Source: Streptomyces musisoli
GTDB taxonomy: Bacteria > Actinomycetota > Actinomycetes > Streptomycetales > Streptomycetaceae
Reading direction: 5' to 3'
DNA length: 64,000 nt
Assembly: GCF_016741855.1 (NCBI RefSeq)
Contig: NZ_JAERRH010000008.1
Span: 248,001 to 312,000 of the forward strand
Shown here: positions 48,165-56,507 of the stretch, one piece after another
Numbering within the stretch: the stretch's first letter is position 1
How the letters are laid out: every line of letters starts with the position of its first letter
Program-made: the position numbers and the translations under genes
The notes under the pieces: model-generated
Database searches by the model: none
What the model was told of the DNA's origin: nothing
Seen by the model: only the letters and a program-made list of their open reading frames with translations

Positions 48165-48920
48165 ATGGCAGGCCAGGCCGACAATCGGGCGCCGTACGCG
48201 AGGATTGCCGCTCACTTCACGGAGCTGATTACGTCTGGTCAGCTCCAGCCGGGATCACTCTTGCCGAGCATCAAGAACATCTCGGAAGAGTGGAAGGTGA
48301 GCACCGCGACGGCCGAGAAGGCCCTGCGCAAGCTGCGTAACGACGGACTTGTTCGCGGCATCCACGGCATCGGGACCGAGGTCTTGGATCAGCCCACTCC
48401 GATGTCGTCGGGGTCGCAGCGACAGGACCGGGGGCGCCGCACGGGGTCCAGTTGGGGGGCGGGCGAAAGGTCCGACTCGCAGCAGGCGGCCGTCGTGCCC
48501 GCGCCCGATGAAGTGGCCCAAGCTCTGGACATCGAACCGGGCTCGGACGTGATCCGTCGTAGCCGCGTCTACCGGGACCGGCATGGCATCGTGGCCCACA
48601 GCACGTCGTGGATCCCTGCTCGGTACGCGACGCTGATTCCCCAGCTGGCAGCGAGTGAGCGTCTGACGGGAGGAACGTCGCTCCAGCTCATCGCCCAGGC
48701 GACCGGCCATCCGATCAGTCACCGGATCGACACCGCTTCCGCCAGCCTGCTCACGCCGGAGTACGCGCGGCTCCTGGAACTTGACCCCGATCACCCGCCG
48801 ACGGACCCAGTGGTCGTGATGACGGCTAAGTTCGTCGACAGCGAGGGCAACATCGTGGAGTACGGCGTGGACCTCGGCGGTCCCGGCCGCACATGGCGCA
48901 CAGAGTCGGAGGTCTCGTAG
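48165..48920 (+). CDS. GntR-family regulator (KorSA-like)
   Basis: 251 aa. ATG 48165 is chosen for AAGGAG 8 nt upstream; the earlier ATG 48141 lies only 7 nt past the operator. Winged helix: ITSGQLQPGSLLPSIKNISE, KVSTATAEKALRKLRNDGLV; then a UTRA-type effector domain (SDVIRRSRVYRDRHGIVAHS). In pSAM2 the homologous KorSA represses pra and thereby excision and transfer; the same role is inferred here. Confidence 0.8.
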   Translation: MAGQADNRAPYARIAAHFTELITSGQLQPGSLLPSIKNISEEWKVSTATAEKALRKLRNDGLVRGIHGIGTEVLDQPTPMSSGSQRQDRGRRTGSSWGAGERSDSQQAAVVPAPDEVAQALDIEPGSDVIRRSRVYRDRHGIVAHSTSWIPARYATLIPQLAASERLTGGTSLQLIAQATGHPISHRIDTASASLLTPEYARLLELDPDHPPTDPVVVMTAKFVDSEGNIVEYGVDLGGPGRTWRTESEVS

Positions 48921-49477
48921 TGACGGTCACCCGCCCGCCGTTCTGTGTCCTGATGGCGGGACTCCCCGGCTCCGGCAAGACCACCCTTTCCCGCGCTCTG
49001 ACAGCTCGTGGGTTCGTGCGGCTGTGCCCGGACGAAGAGATGTACCGCCGGCACGGGGTCTATGGCGTGGACTTCCCCCGGGGCACCTTTCCCACCCTTG
49101 AGAAGCCGGTCCTCGAAGACGTGGCGGCTGAGCTGAGAGAACAGCTCAAGGCAGGACATGACGTCGTCGTTGACCACGGTTTTTGGACCCCGGAAGACCG
49201 AGACCGGTGGCGAGCCATCGCCACCGACGCTGGCGCCAGGCCCGTGCTCGTCTACCTCTCAGCCAGCCACGACGAGCTGTGGGCAAGGATCAGCAGACGC
49301 AACGAGTTCCACGAGAACGACCCGAACTCCATCTACTTCTCGGAGAGCGACCTCCAGCGGTACCGCACCCGGTTCATCCCCCCTCAGGCAGACGAACCGC
49401 ACCTCATGCATGACGGCGACACTGCGGCCGTCGTTGCGGCTCTGGTCGGCTCTCCCCCTCGCCCCACAGAGGGCTGA
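48920..49477 (+). CDS. P-loop kinase (zeta-toxin/AAA_33-like)
   Basis: 185 aa from GTG 48920, sharing a base with the GntR stop (TAGTG). Walker A GLPGSGKT at 14-21, then LCPDEEMYRRHG, the VVVDHGFW strand and late basic residues, as in small-molecule kinases and zeta-like proteins. In pSAM2 the slot after korSA holds pif (a Nudix protein that blocks transfer between carriers). This kinase may replace Pif or be a toxin-like or resistance kinase. Confidence 0.7.
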   Translation: MTVTRPPFCVLMAGLPGSGKTTLSRALTARGFVRLCPDEEMYRRHGVYGVDFPRGTFPTLEKPVLEDVAAELREQLKAGHDVVVDHGFWTPEDRDRWRAIATDAGARPVLVYLSASHDELWARISRRNEFHENDPNSIYFSESDLQRYRTRFIPPQADEPHLMHDGDTAAVVAALVGSPPRPTEG

Positions 49478-49757
49478 TGCCCAGCCCGACAAGCTTTCTG
49501 TCACACTTCCGCCTCATTAGCGAGAGCCAGATCACTACCTGAGTCCGGGCGCTCGCCTCGCCGGGCCACTCTCCGAACACATGGACCGAAAGGCCCATAT
49601 AATGACAGAGCAGGACGGATAAAATTGTCTGCACGGGGCCCGGGACCGTACCCCTTTTGGGACTGGCACCCAAGCCGTACCCCTTTCAATAGATGAGCCC
49701 TAAGCGGCCACAGCGCATCCGCACCTAGTGCAAGCATTACGCGCTCACGGAGTCATC

Positions 49758-50747
49758 ATGAGCACCACGGCCCGGGGGCGACTCCCCCGGATTATCCGCG
49801 CTTCCTGCATCAGTAGCGCGCTTCTCATTTCCGTAGGTGCCCCTACAGCCATAGCAGCCAACCAGTCTTCTGTGCCGACACAGCAAATGCCCAGGGACGA
49901 CCCGGGCGGTAGCGATCAAGAGTCGGACTCCGGCGGTTCCGATACCTCCACTGACAGCGGAGGAAACGACTCAGGCTCGGGAACCGCCGACCAGAGTGGC
50001 GATGGCACGGGCATCGGTCAGCAGCCCAGCGACACGAACGACCAGAGTGGCGATGGCACGTACACCGCCCACCAGCCCAGCGACACCAACGACCAGAGTG
50101 GCGATGGCACGTACACCGCCCACCAGCCCAGCGACACCAACGACCAGAGTGGCGATGGCACGTACACCGCCCACCAGCCCAGCGACACCAACGACCATCT
50201 GAGCCCGCCCTCCGACAATGGCGGCATGGACGTTGGTCACCCGAACACGGACACAGGTAACTCGCACAGTCGCGGGGATGCCGACAACAAGGTCCCGTTC
50301 TACGCGCTCGGCGGAGATCAGGGGCAGCAGCCGAAGGGGTCCTCCTCCGACGCCAACGGCAAGACGCAGAACCTGTCACCGGTACTCACACAAGCATTGA
50401 AATGCACACTAAGAGTGCTCCCCGGTGGGGAGATACCGAAAGATGTGGAGAACGCTTACAGGGTCGTAAAGTGGATCAACGCTGGCGAAGCCTATGTTCA
50501 AGCAGCGCAAGGCGGCGACACCAAAACGATGATTTGGGAAGTCGGCTCAGCGCTTCCAGGTGCCGTAGGCACGACATTCACGTGTGCCAGAATTGTTGAC
50601 GTCTATGCTGATGAACAGGGGAAAGAAGCAGTAGCCCCCTACGAGAAGGATCCTTCCCGCCTCGGCATCAAGAACAACACGCCAGTGCATATCCAGCAAG
50701 CGCCGGGAGTCCAGCAGAACCCTCTACCCAAGAGTGGCGCAGGCTGA
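49758..50747 (+). CDS. Secreted repeat protein, AICE cargo
   Basis: 329 aa from ATG 49758. Signal peptide (IIRASCISSALLISVGAPTA, cleavage near residue 34). A Gly/Ser/Asp-rich region leads into four 17-residue repeats (NDQSGDGTYTAHQPSDT). The C-terminal ~120 residues form a helical domain with two cysteines (ALKCTLRVLPGGEIPKDVEN, YRVVKWINAGEAYVQAAQ, TTFTCARIVDVYADEQG). Codon use is less GC-rich than neighbours, suggesting recent acquisition. Role unknown; surface or extracellular. Confidence 0.7.
   Translation: MSTTARGRLPRIIRASCISSALLISVGAPTAIAANQSSVPTQQMPRDDPGGSDQESDSGGSDTSTDSGGNDSGSGTADQSGDGTGIGQQPSDTNDQSGDGTYTAHQPSDTNDQSGDGTYTAHQPSDTNDQSGDGTYTAHQPSDTNDHLSPPSDNGGMDVGHPNTDTGNSHSRGDADNKVPFYALGGDQGQQPKGSSSDANGKTQNLSPVLTQALKCTLRVLPGGEIPKDVENAYRVVKWINAGEAYVQAAQGGDTKTMIWEVGSALPGAVGTTFTCARIVDVYADEQGKEAVAPYEKDPSRLGIKNNTPVHIQQAPGVQQNPLPKSGAG
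49989..50192. repeat. 51-bp tandem repeat, four copies
   Basis: Copies at 49989-50039 (diverged), 50040-50090, 50091-50141 and 50142-50192; the last three are identical. In frame within the secreted protein gene, each encoding 17 residues. Near-perfect identity implies recent expansion. Confidence 0.9.
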
Positions 50748-50861
50748 TCACTTCGCAACAATCTGCCATGGAAGGAATCGGGCTGGTCGCGTGGCGATGG
50801 GGCCGCAGCGCGGCTGATTCAAGGTGGCGTGTGCCGTTGCATGCCACCTTGCCTCCTCAGG

Positions 50862-50883
50862 TTGACGGCACTTCTTGACGGCA
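50862..50883. repeat. AICE end repeat, right (two TTGACGGCA)
   Basis: TTGACGGCA at 50862-50870 and 50875-50883, matching the pair at 38004 in spacing (13 bp) and orientation. It lies 97 nt before the right att core. Confidence 0.65.
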
Positions 50884-50979
50884 ACGCCGGCGCACGATGC
50901 CGTATCTGGAGAACCAGCCCCACACCATCCCGAGCAGGCGGAGAGAGTCACAACGCTGATCACTACATCGCCGAGATGA

Positions 50980-51023
50980 TCTCCTAAAGCGGGTGTCGCA
51001 GGTTCGAATCCTGCCGGGGGCAC
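50980..51023. other. Attachment site copy 2 (tRNA-Arg(CCU) 3' half), AICE right end
   Basis: Identical to the 44 bp at 37921-37964, 13,059 bp away. After it the sequence continues AATGCG instead of CAGGG. It should be the original chromosomal attR flank. Confidence 0.85.
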
Positions 51024-51041
51024 AATGCGTTTCCGCTCTGA

Positions 51042-51061
51042 CCTGGGGTTTCTTCCCCAGG
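51042..51061. terminator. Hairpin right of the att site
   Basis: CCTGGGG (51042-51048), loop TTTCTT, CCCCAGG (51055-51061). Lying 18 nt past the core in chromosomal DNA, it is probably the ancestral terminator of the tRNA-Arg gene. Confidence 0.55.
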
Positions 51062-51212
51062 GAGGGCTCCTGCTCGGCCTCGGACTCTTCGTCCGGGGCC
51101 GTTTGCGTGAGCGGACGGAGAGTTGATCTCCGAAAGTCCTCCCACCGGATCAGCATCACCGGCATGGCCTCCGGGCCGGGATGCTTCGCGTCGTCGGGCT
51201 CGGGCTCCGACC

Positions 51213-51419
51213 TGGCGGAAGACGGGCGCCGCCCGCCGGATCCACGACGCCCTCCTCGCCACACGCGACGAGCCGTACGTCACGCTCATGGGCAAGCCGG
51301 CCGCTGGGGACGGAAGGGTCCATGCGCTCTACGAGTCGTGGGGGTACGAGGACATCGGGCAAAGTCAGCCGTCACCGGCCTCGCCGGTCCTCACCGTGAT
51401 GACCCGAGATCTACGAACT
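51213..51419 (+). pseudogene. GNAT acetyltransferase fragment
   Basis: About 69 codons matching a GNAT C-terminus: ARRIHDALLATRDEPYVTLM, GDGRVHALYESWGYEDIG, SPVLTVMTRDL. The N-terminal acetyl-CoA-binding half is missing upstream, where the frame is Ser/Arg/Pro-rich non-GNAT sequence. A truncated remnant next to the integration site, consistent with past insertion/deletion events. Confidence 0.65.
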
Positions 51420-51509
51420 GCGGAAAGTCGGCCGCATCGGCCCCAAGGGGACCGAGGACATCACCGGAGACAAGCGGAGGCGACCGCCTCTCGCCGCGGA
51501 AGGTTGCAA

Positions 51510-51971
51510 ATGAAGTACGTCACGGCCGTCTGGGACGACGGCGGGTTCTTCGTGGATCCGAGGGCTTATCTGGCCGAACTCCCCAAGCTCCGCGACAAAT
51601 TGCCAGCTGGAGCTTGGGCCTTCGCGTCCGATCCGGCGCATTACGCTTTGGGGCACGGCAACAGTCACTGTGTCAAGGACCTGGAGTTGTCCGGTATTCA
51701 GGTGGCCACCGACAAAGGCGGGGGGCTGACTCTGGAATTCGCCCCCAATCAGTGGAAGCACGACTCCGGGCTGCGCATCAGCTATTCAGGCGTGACGCAC
51801 TTCTCCATCGACTATGAGCACGCCATCGACTGGATGCTGGTCGACACCGTACTCCTCGACGAGATCCTCCCGGACGAGGACGGCGGCTGCGTGCACGAGA
51901 TCGCGCTCACCGACGCGTCGATCACCGTCCGCTGTGCGGACCTGCAAGCCCTATGGGGAGACGCGAGCTGA
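51510..51971 (+). CDS. Hypothetical protein
   Basis: 153 aa from ATG 51510, with GGAAGG 6 nt upstream. Alpha/beta composition (MKYVTAVWDDGGFFVDPRAY, LGHGNSHCVKDLELSGIQVA, THFSIDYEHAIDWMLVDTVL). Resembles small immunity-like or DUF proteins of Streptomyces but not identifiable. Convergent with and overlapping the cadD-like remnant by 21 nt. Confidence 0.6.
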   Translation: MKYVTAVWDDGGFFVDPRAYLAELPKLRDKLPAGAWAFASDPAHYALGHGNSHCVKDLELSGIQVATDKGGGLTLEFAPNQWKHDSGLRISYSGVTHFSIDYEHAIDWMLVDTVLLDEILPDEDGGCVHEIALTDASITVRCADLQALWGDAS

Positions 51972-52430
51972 GCTCGGCAGCCTCCGACCGACACGGGCGA
52001 CGAGGGCGTACACGCTCATGCCGCCCACACCGGCTGTGGCGAACACGGGGACGTAAACACCGATGTTGTCGCCACCGTTCGCGAAGGTGACCGCGGCGAC
52101 CTCCAGCGCTTTCGGGCCGCCCTCCTCCGCCGCCCGGTCGTCGTCCTCGATGCCCCGGTGCCTCCAGGTCTGCCAGGCCGCCTCGAGTCCGAGTGCCAGC
52201 GGCAGAAAGCCGAGGTAGGGGATGGCCGATTCGGGCAGGAAGGTCGCGCCGAACGCTGCGGCCACGGACGCGGCGAGGATGGCGGCGAAGCCGAGGTACT
52301 GGCCCAGCATGGCCGCGGTGTCCCTTACCCTGGGCGAAGAACAACGACAGGACCAGGATGTCGTCGATGTTGGTGACGGCGAACAGGCCGGCCGCCTGTC
52401 GACGATGCCCAGGCCCATGGGTACATCCAC
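51951..52430 (-). pseudogene. Frameshifted cadmium-resistance (CadD-like) transporter
   Basis: GTG 52430 opens DVPMGLGIVD, after which a one-base loss near 52400 moves the reading to LFAVTNIDDILVLSLFFAQG. A second shift near 52325-52335 moves it to TAAMLGQYLGFAAILAASVA, IPYLGFLPLALGLEAAWQTW, VTFANGGDNIGVYVPVFA. The C-terminal membrane segments are missing. Intact CadD-type exporters are ~200 aa with five membrane helices, so this copy is inactive. Confidence 0.75.
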
Positions 52431-52617
52431 TCCCGCTCGGTCTCCTCGAACCCTACCGCCGCGCGCCGGCTTACCGGCGGCCGAGTACACCGCGAACACA
52501 GGTGGCACGGTCGTGGACCGTTGCCATGGCCGACTGGCATGACCCCTGAGGCGATGGCAACCTGGAGATACGGCTACGTGGGCCACGTTCTTCCATGCTT
52601 CATGTTGCGAGGATGTC

Positions 52618-53649
52618 ATGGCGGAACAGGAAGTCGGCAGACGCGACGAGCAAATCCGATCCTCTGCGAATGAAGGAATTGCTGCGCCAGGCGGGGACGG
52701 CCGAGACGAGCCCCGCAAAGGTAAGCCTCGACGGCGCCTCACACTGGCATTCCAGGCTGCGGGCATAGCAGCAGCCATCAGCGGCACGGTAACAGCGATC
52801 CCCTCATTCTACAATGCTTCCCGGGAAGGGGACGCCGCTAGCATTCTCGCGAGCTTCACCGCCATTCTGGGAGTTATTCTCAGTACGGTGGCCGCGGCTG
52901 TGGCACCTGAATTCAGGGAGCTGTCGAGGCAGACCTGGCAGTGGCTGAGGGCCCGGACAAAAACTGCAACCTACTCTGCGCTCAGTGGGATGTGTGTCGC
53001 ACTTGCAGTCTGGGAGCTCCTGGCGCGCCACAGTATTGCTGCCGCCGGCCTCGTCGTCATGGCTGCCGCCGCTGTGCGACTCGTCGCCGCCCGATCGATG
53101 TTCAGGTACTGGAAGAAGCCATTGGAGCAACTCCGGTTGCATGTCGCCACGGAAGTGTTCTTCCACTGCTTCGCACTATGGGGCCTCACTGCCGGCCTGT
53201 TGCTGGAGGTCGCGGCCGTCAAGCATCTGGACACCGCGCCTCGTGTGACCATCACGATCAGCCTGTCCCTCGCCCTGCTCGTTGCCGTCAACAAGGCGAC
53301 CGCGCGCACCCGAAAGCTGTGCACTGCCATCGATGGTGAGATTTCCGAAGTGTTCCGAACCGTCGAGGCACTGCGTGTCGATATCGCGTCCACGAATGCG
53401 GTAAATCTCAGACGAGAGGCCCTGGAAAGGGTGGATACTCTTGATCGCATGCTGCGGACCCGACTCAATACAGGATACAAATTGACAGGCACCAGCCTGC
53501 TCCCCACGTCGACTCGCGTGGCCTTGGTCAGGGGTCTCAGAGAAGCCATAGAGCGGGACATCATGGGCGAGGGTCCGTGGAAGCGGTCGAAGATTTCTCT
53601 GCGGCAGATTCAAAACGCTTGCAGTAGATGGACGGACACGATGGCATAG
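52618..53649 (+). CDS. Multi-pass membrane protein, unidentified
   Basis: 343 aa from ATG 52618. About six hydrophobic segments in residues ~42-230 (LAFQAAGIAAAISGTVTAIP, ILASFTAILGVILSTVAAAV, ATYSALSGMCVALAVWELLA, FFHCFALWGLTAGLLLEVAA and others). A C-terminal ~110-residue cytoplasmic helical domain follows (SEVFRTVEALRVDIASTNAV). The stop codon lies in a hexanucleotide repeat. No family recognised. Confidence 0.6.
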   Translation: MAEQEVGRRDEQIRSSANEGIAAPGGDGRDEPRKGKPRRRLTLAFQAAGIAAAISGTVTAIPSFYNASREGDAASILASFTAILGVILSTVAAAVAPEFRELSRQTWQWLRARTKTATYSALSGMCVALAVWELLARHSIAAAGLVVMAAAAVRLVAARSMFRYWKKPLEQLRLHVATEVFFHCFALWGLTAGLLLEVAAVKHLDTAPRVTITISLSLALLVAVNKATARTRKLCTAIDGEISEVFRTVEALRVDIASTNAVNLRREALERVDTLDRMLRTRLNTGYKLTGTSLLPTSTRVALVRGLREAIERDIMGEGPWKRSKISLRQIQNACSRWTDTMA

Positions 53650-53667
53650 GCATAGGCATAGGCATAG
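53644..53667. repeat. Hexanucleotide repeat (GCATAG)4 at a stop codon
   Basis: Four perfect GCATAG units; the first supplies the TAG stop of the membrane protein gene. Copy-number change would keep that stop. Confidence 0.85.
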
Positions 53668-54046
53668 GCGGAGGTCCCGACGGGAACTGCGGCTGTGTTC
53701 CACGGAATGGCCGACAGGCGGCGTGCGGCTGCCGAGCCGTCGAGCTTCCGAGGTCGTCCGGATAGAAGCCAGATAGAAGTAGGAGCCCGGCGGGTTGCAG
53801 CCGAACGCATTGTCGTCCGTAAGTGGGGACGAGTGAACGCCCGGCCGGGCGGGGGCCTGCTCGTGAGCCGCTCCCCCAAGGCCCCCCGGCCCACCGGACG
53901 CTCGGGCCGGCCCAGTTGGCCGGCCCAGTTGGGCGGCCCGGCTGGGCGGTCCGGCTGGGTGGCCTGGGCGTCCGGAAGACGTGTCGTCCGACGCTGTCGC
54001 CGGAGGGGGGTGCCGGCGCTGTCGCCGGAGGCGGGGTGGCGGGCGG
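53650..54046. other. Intergenic region with imperfect GC-rich repeats
   Basis: 397 nt between two genes' 3' ends. It contains a run of imperfect repeats related to GGCCGGCCCAGTTG and GGCGGCCCGGCTGG (about 53900-53965) and two copies of GCTGTCGCCGGAGG (53992, 54016). No gene or clean terminator seen. Confidence 0.5.
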
Positions 54047-55045
54047 TCAGCGGGTGGTGAGGAACTCGAGCGTGTCGATCACGCGGTTCGAGAAGCCCCA
54101 CTCGTTGTCGTACCAGGCGACCACCTTGACGTGGCGGCCGTCGACGCGGGTGAGGGCCGAGTCGAAGATCGACGAGGCGGGGTTGCCCACGATGTCGGAG
54201 GAGACGAGCGGGTCCTCCGAGTACTCGAGGACGCCGGCGAGCGGCCCCTCCGCCGCGGCGCGGTACGCCGCCAGCACGTCGTCGCGCGTCACGTCGCGGG
54301 CGACGGTCGTGTTGAGTTCGACGATCGAGCCCACCGGCACCGGCACGCGGATCGAGTCGCCCGACAGCTTGCCGTCGAGGTTCGGCAGCACCAGGCCGAT
54401 CGCCTTGGCGGCACCGGTCGTGGTCGGCACGATGTTGACGCCGGCGGCCCGGGCGCGACGGGCGTCGCGGTGCGGACCGTCCTGGAGGTTCTGCTCCTGC
54501 GTGTAGGCGTGCACCGTCGTCATGAACCCGTGCTCGATTCCGGCGAGTTCGTCGAGGACCGCGGCCAGCGGTGCGAGCGCGTTGGTGGTGCAGGAGGCGT
54601 TCGAGACGATCGTGTGCAGGGCCGGGTCGTAGGCATCGGTGTTGACGCCGAACGCGAGCGTGACGTCGGCGCCGTCCGACGGCGCGCTGACGAGTACCTT
54701 CTTCGCGCCCGCGTCGAGGTGGGCGCGGGCCGCCTTGGCCGAGGTGAAGCGGCCGGTGGCTTCCAGGACGATGTCGACGCCGAGTTCGGCCCACGGCAGC
54801 TGCGCCGGCTCGCGCTCGGCCAGCACCGTGATCCGACGGCCGTCGACGACGAGGGCGTCCCCGTCGACGGTCACCGGGCGCCCGAGCCGGCCGGCCGTGC
54901 TGTCGTAGGCGAGCAGCCGGGCGAGAGTGGCGGGCTCCGTCAGGTCGTTGACGGCGACGATCTCGAGGGCGCTGTCGCGCTCCAGCAGTGCGCGCAGCAC
55001 ATTGCGTCCGATGCGGCCGAATCCGTTGATGGCGATGCGAGTCAT
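54047..55045 (-). CDS. gap: Glyceraldehyde-3-phosphate dehydrogenase
   Basis: 332 aa from ATG 55045. NAD-binding NGFGRIGR at 7-14, catalytic SNASCTTN with Cys152, and His179 in TTVHAYT. Length and motifs fit a complete type I NAD-dependent enzyme interconverting glyceraldehyde 3-phosphate and 1,3-bisphosphoglycerate. The adjacent AraC/DJ-1 regulator is a common partner of accessory gap genes in Streptomyces, so this may be a conditionally used paralogue. Confidence 0.95.
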   Translation of the reverse strand: MTRIAINGFGRIGRNVLRALLERDSALEIVAVNDLTEPATLARLLAYDSTAGRLGRPVTVDGDALVVDGRRITVLAEREPAQLPWAELGVDIVLEATGRFTSAKAARAHLDAGAKKVLVSAPSDGADVTLAFGVNTDAYDPALHTIVSNASCTTNALAPLAAVLDELAGIEHGFMTTVHAYTQEQNLQDGPHRDARRARAAGVNIVPTTTGAAKAIGLVLPNLDGKLSGDSIRVPVPVGSIVELNTTVARDVTRDDVLAAYRAAAEGPLAGVLEYSEDPLVSSDIVGNPASSIFDSALTRVDGRHVKVVAWYDNEWGFSNRVIDTLEFLTTR

Positions 55046-55231
55046 GAGTGAGGTCCCTTCCCTTCGCGCCACCAGGCTCGCCCGTGGCTCCCGCCGCTGA
55101 CAGTGGCGGGATCGCCACGGTTCAAAAGGATCCCGCCACGGCCCCCGCCAAGGCCCCACCACCGACACGGCCTCACCACCGACACGGCCCCGCCACGGCC
55201 CGTTGCATAGCGCTCCGTGGCGCCGGGCGGG

Positions 55232-56188
55232 TCACTCCCCCCGGGTGAAGGTGCGCCGGTACTCGCTCGGTCTAGTGCCGAGGATGTGCTGGAAGTGCAG
55301 GCGCAGGTTGGCGCCGGTGCCGAGCCCGACGTCGGCGGCGATCTGTTCGACGCTGCGCTGCGAGCGCTCCAGCAGTTCGCGGGCCAGGTCGATGCGGGCG
55401 CGCATCACCCACTGCATCGGCGTGTAGCCGGTCTCCTCGACGAAGCGCCGGGAGAACGTGCGCGGCGAGACCCCGGCCTGCCGCGCCAGGATGTCGAGGG
55501 TGAGGGGGTCGCCGAGCCGGTGCAGCGCCCACTCGCGGGTGGCTGAGAACCGCTCGCCGAGCGGCTCGGGGACGCTGCGCGGCACGTACTGGGCCTGGCC
55601 GCCGCTGCGGTAGGGGGCGGCGACCAGACGCCGGGCCGCGTGGTTGGACGCGGCCACCCCGAGGTCGCCGCGCAGGATGTGCAGGCACAGGTCGATGCCG
55701 GAGGCGGCGCCGGCCGAGGTGAGCACGCTGCCCTCGTCGACGAACAGCACGTTCTCGTCGACCTGGACGAGCGGATGCCGCGCCATCAGTGCCCGCGCGT
55801 AGTGCCAGTGCGTCGTGGCGCGCCTGCCGTCGAGCAGGCCCGTGGCGGCGAGCGCGAAGGCGCCCGTCGAGATGGCGGCGAGCCGCGCGCCCCGGTCGTG
55901 GGCGGCGATCAGTGCGTCGACGACGGCCCGCGGCGGGTCGTCGCGGTCCGGGAACCGGTACCCGGGGACGAAGACGATGTCGGCCCACGCCAGGGCGTCG
56001 AGGCCGTGGGCGACGTGGTACGCGAGGCCGTCGCCGCCGGTCACGAGACCGGGTGCCGCCCCGCACACCCGTACCTCGTACGGCATGCTCGCGCGGGTCG
56101 TGAAGACCTGCGCGGGAATGCCGACATCGAGCGGCTTCGCGCCCTCCAGCACGAGGACGGCGACGCGATGCAGGCGGGAGGCTGACAC
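55232..56188 (-). CDS. GlxA-type regulator (DJ-1/PfpI plus AraC)
   Basis: 318 aa from GTG 56188. Residues ~8-175 are a DJ-1/PfpI-like domain (VAVLVLEGAKPLDVGIPAQV, AAISTGAFALAATGLLDGRR; the nucleophile position here is Thr-Gly-Ala rather than Cys, so likely non-enzymatic). Residues ~220-315 form an AraC double HTH (LARQAGVSPRTFSRRFVEET, SVEQIAADVGLGTGANLRLH). It transcribes toward gap; the gap between them is 186 nt, so gap regulation is a reasonable inference. Confidence 0.85.
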   Translation of the reverse strand: MSASRLHRVAVLVLEGAKPLDVGIPAQVFTTRASMPYEVRVCGAAPGLVTGGDGLAYHVAHGLDALAWADIVFVPGYRFPDRDDPPRAVVDALIAAHDRGARLAAISTGAFALAATGLLDGRRATTHWHYARALMARHPLVQVDENVLFVDEGSVLTSAGAASGIDLCLHILRGDLGVAASNHAARRLVAAPYRSGGQAQYVPRSVPEPLGERFSATREWALHRLGDPLTLDILARQAGVSPRTFSRRFVEETGYTPMQWVMRARIDLARELLERSQRSVEQIAADVGLGTGANLRLHFQHILGTRPSEYRRTFTRGE

Positions 56189-56247
56189 AGGAAGAGGTTA
56201 CGTGGGACGCGCCTCCGGGACGCCCGCGCGCCGACCGGGCGGACAGC

Positions 56248-56433
56248 ACACCGGCCGGGCCCTCCGCCACATCGCGGCACACCGGCCGGGCCCTCCGCCA
56301 CATCGCGGCACACCGGCCGGGCCCTCCGCCACATCGCGGCACACCGGCCGGGCCCTCCGCCACATCGCGGCACACCGGCCGGGCCCTCCGCCACGGCGCG
56401 GCACACCGGCCGGGCCCTCCGCCACGGCGCGGC
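56248..56433. repeat. 31-bp minisatellite, six copies
   Basis: Tandem copies start at 56248, 56279, 56310, 56341, 56372 and 56403; unit begins ACACCGGCCGGGCCCTCCGC. Copies 1-4 are identical; copies 5-6 share two changes. The unit is not a multiple of three, and it lies upstream of the AraC gene. Confidence 0.9.
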
Positions 56434-56507
56434 CCACCGCCCGTCCCGCCCGGCGGCGATGCCCCTGGACCCGCGGGAACCGCTGATGTACCGGCGGCGG
56501 AGCCGGG

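Noticed and set aside
56198..56437. CRISPR array (31-bp repeats)
   Set aside because: Units are contiguous without spacers and no cas genes are nearby; it is a minisatellite.
56198..56437. 79-aa minus-strand frame over the minisatellite
   Set aside because: Repeats with a non-triplet unit merely stay open in a GC-rich frame; no start site or family.
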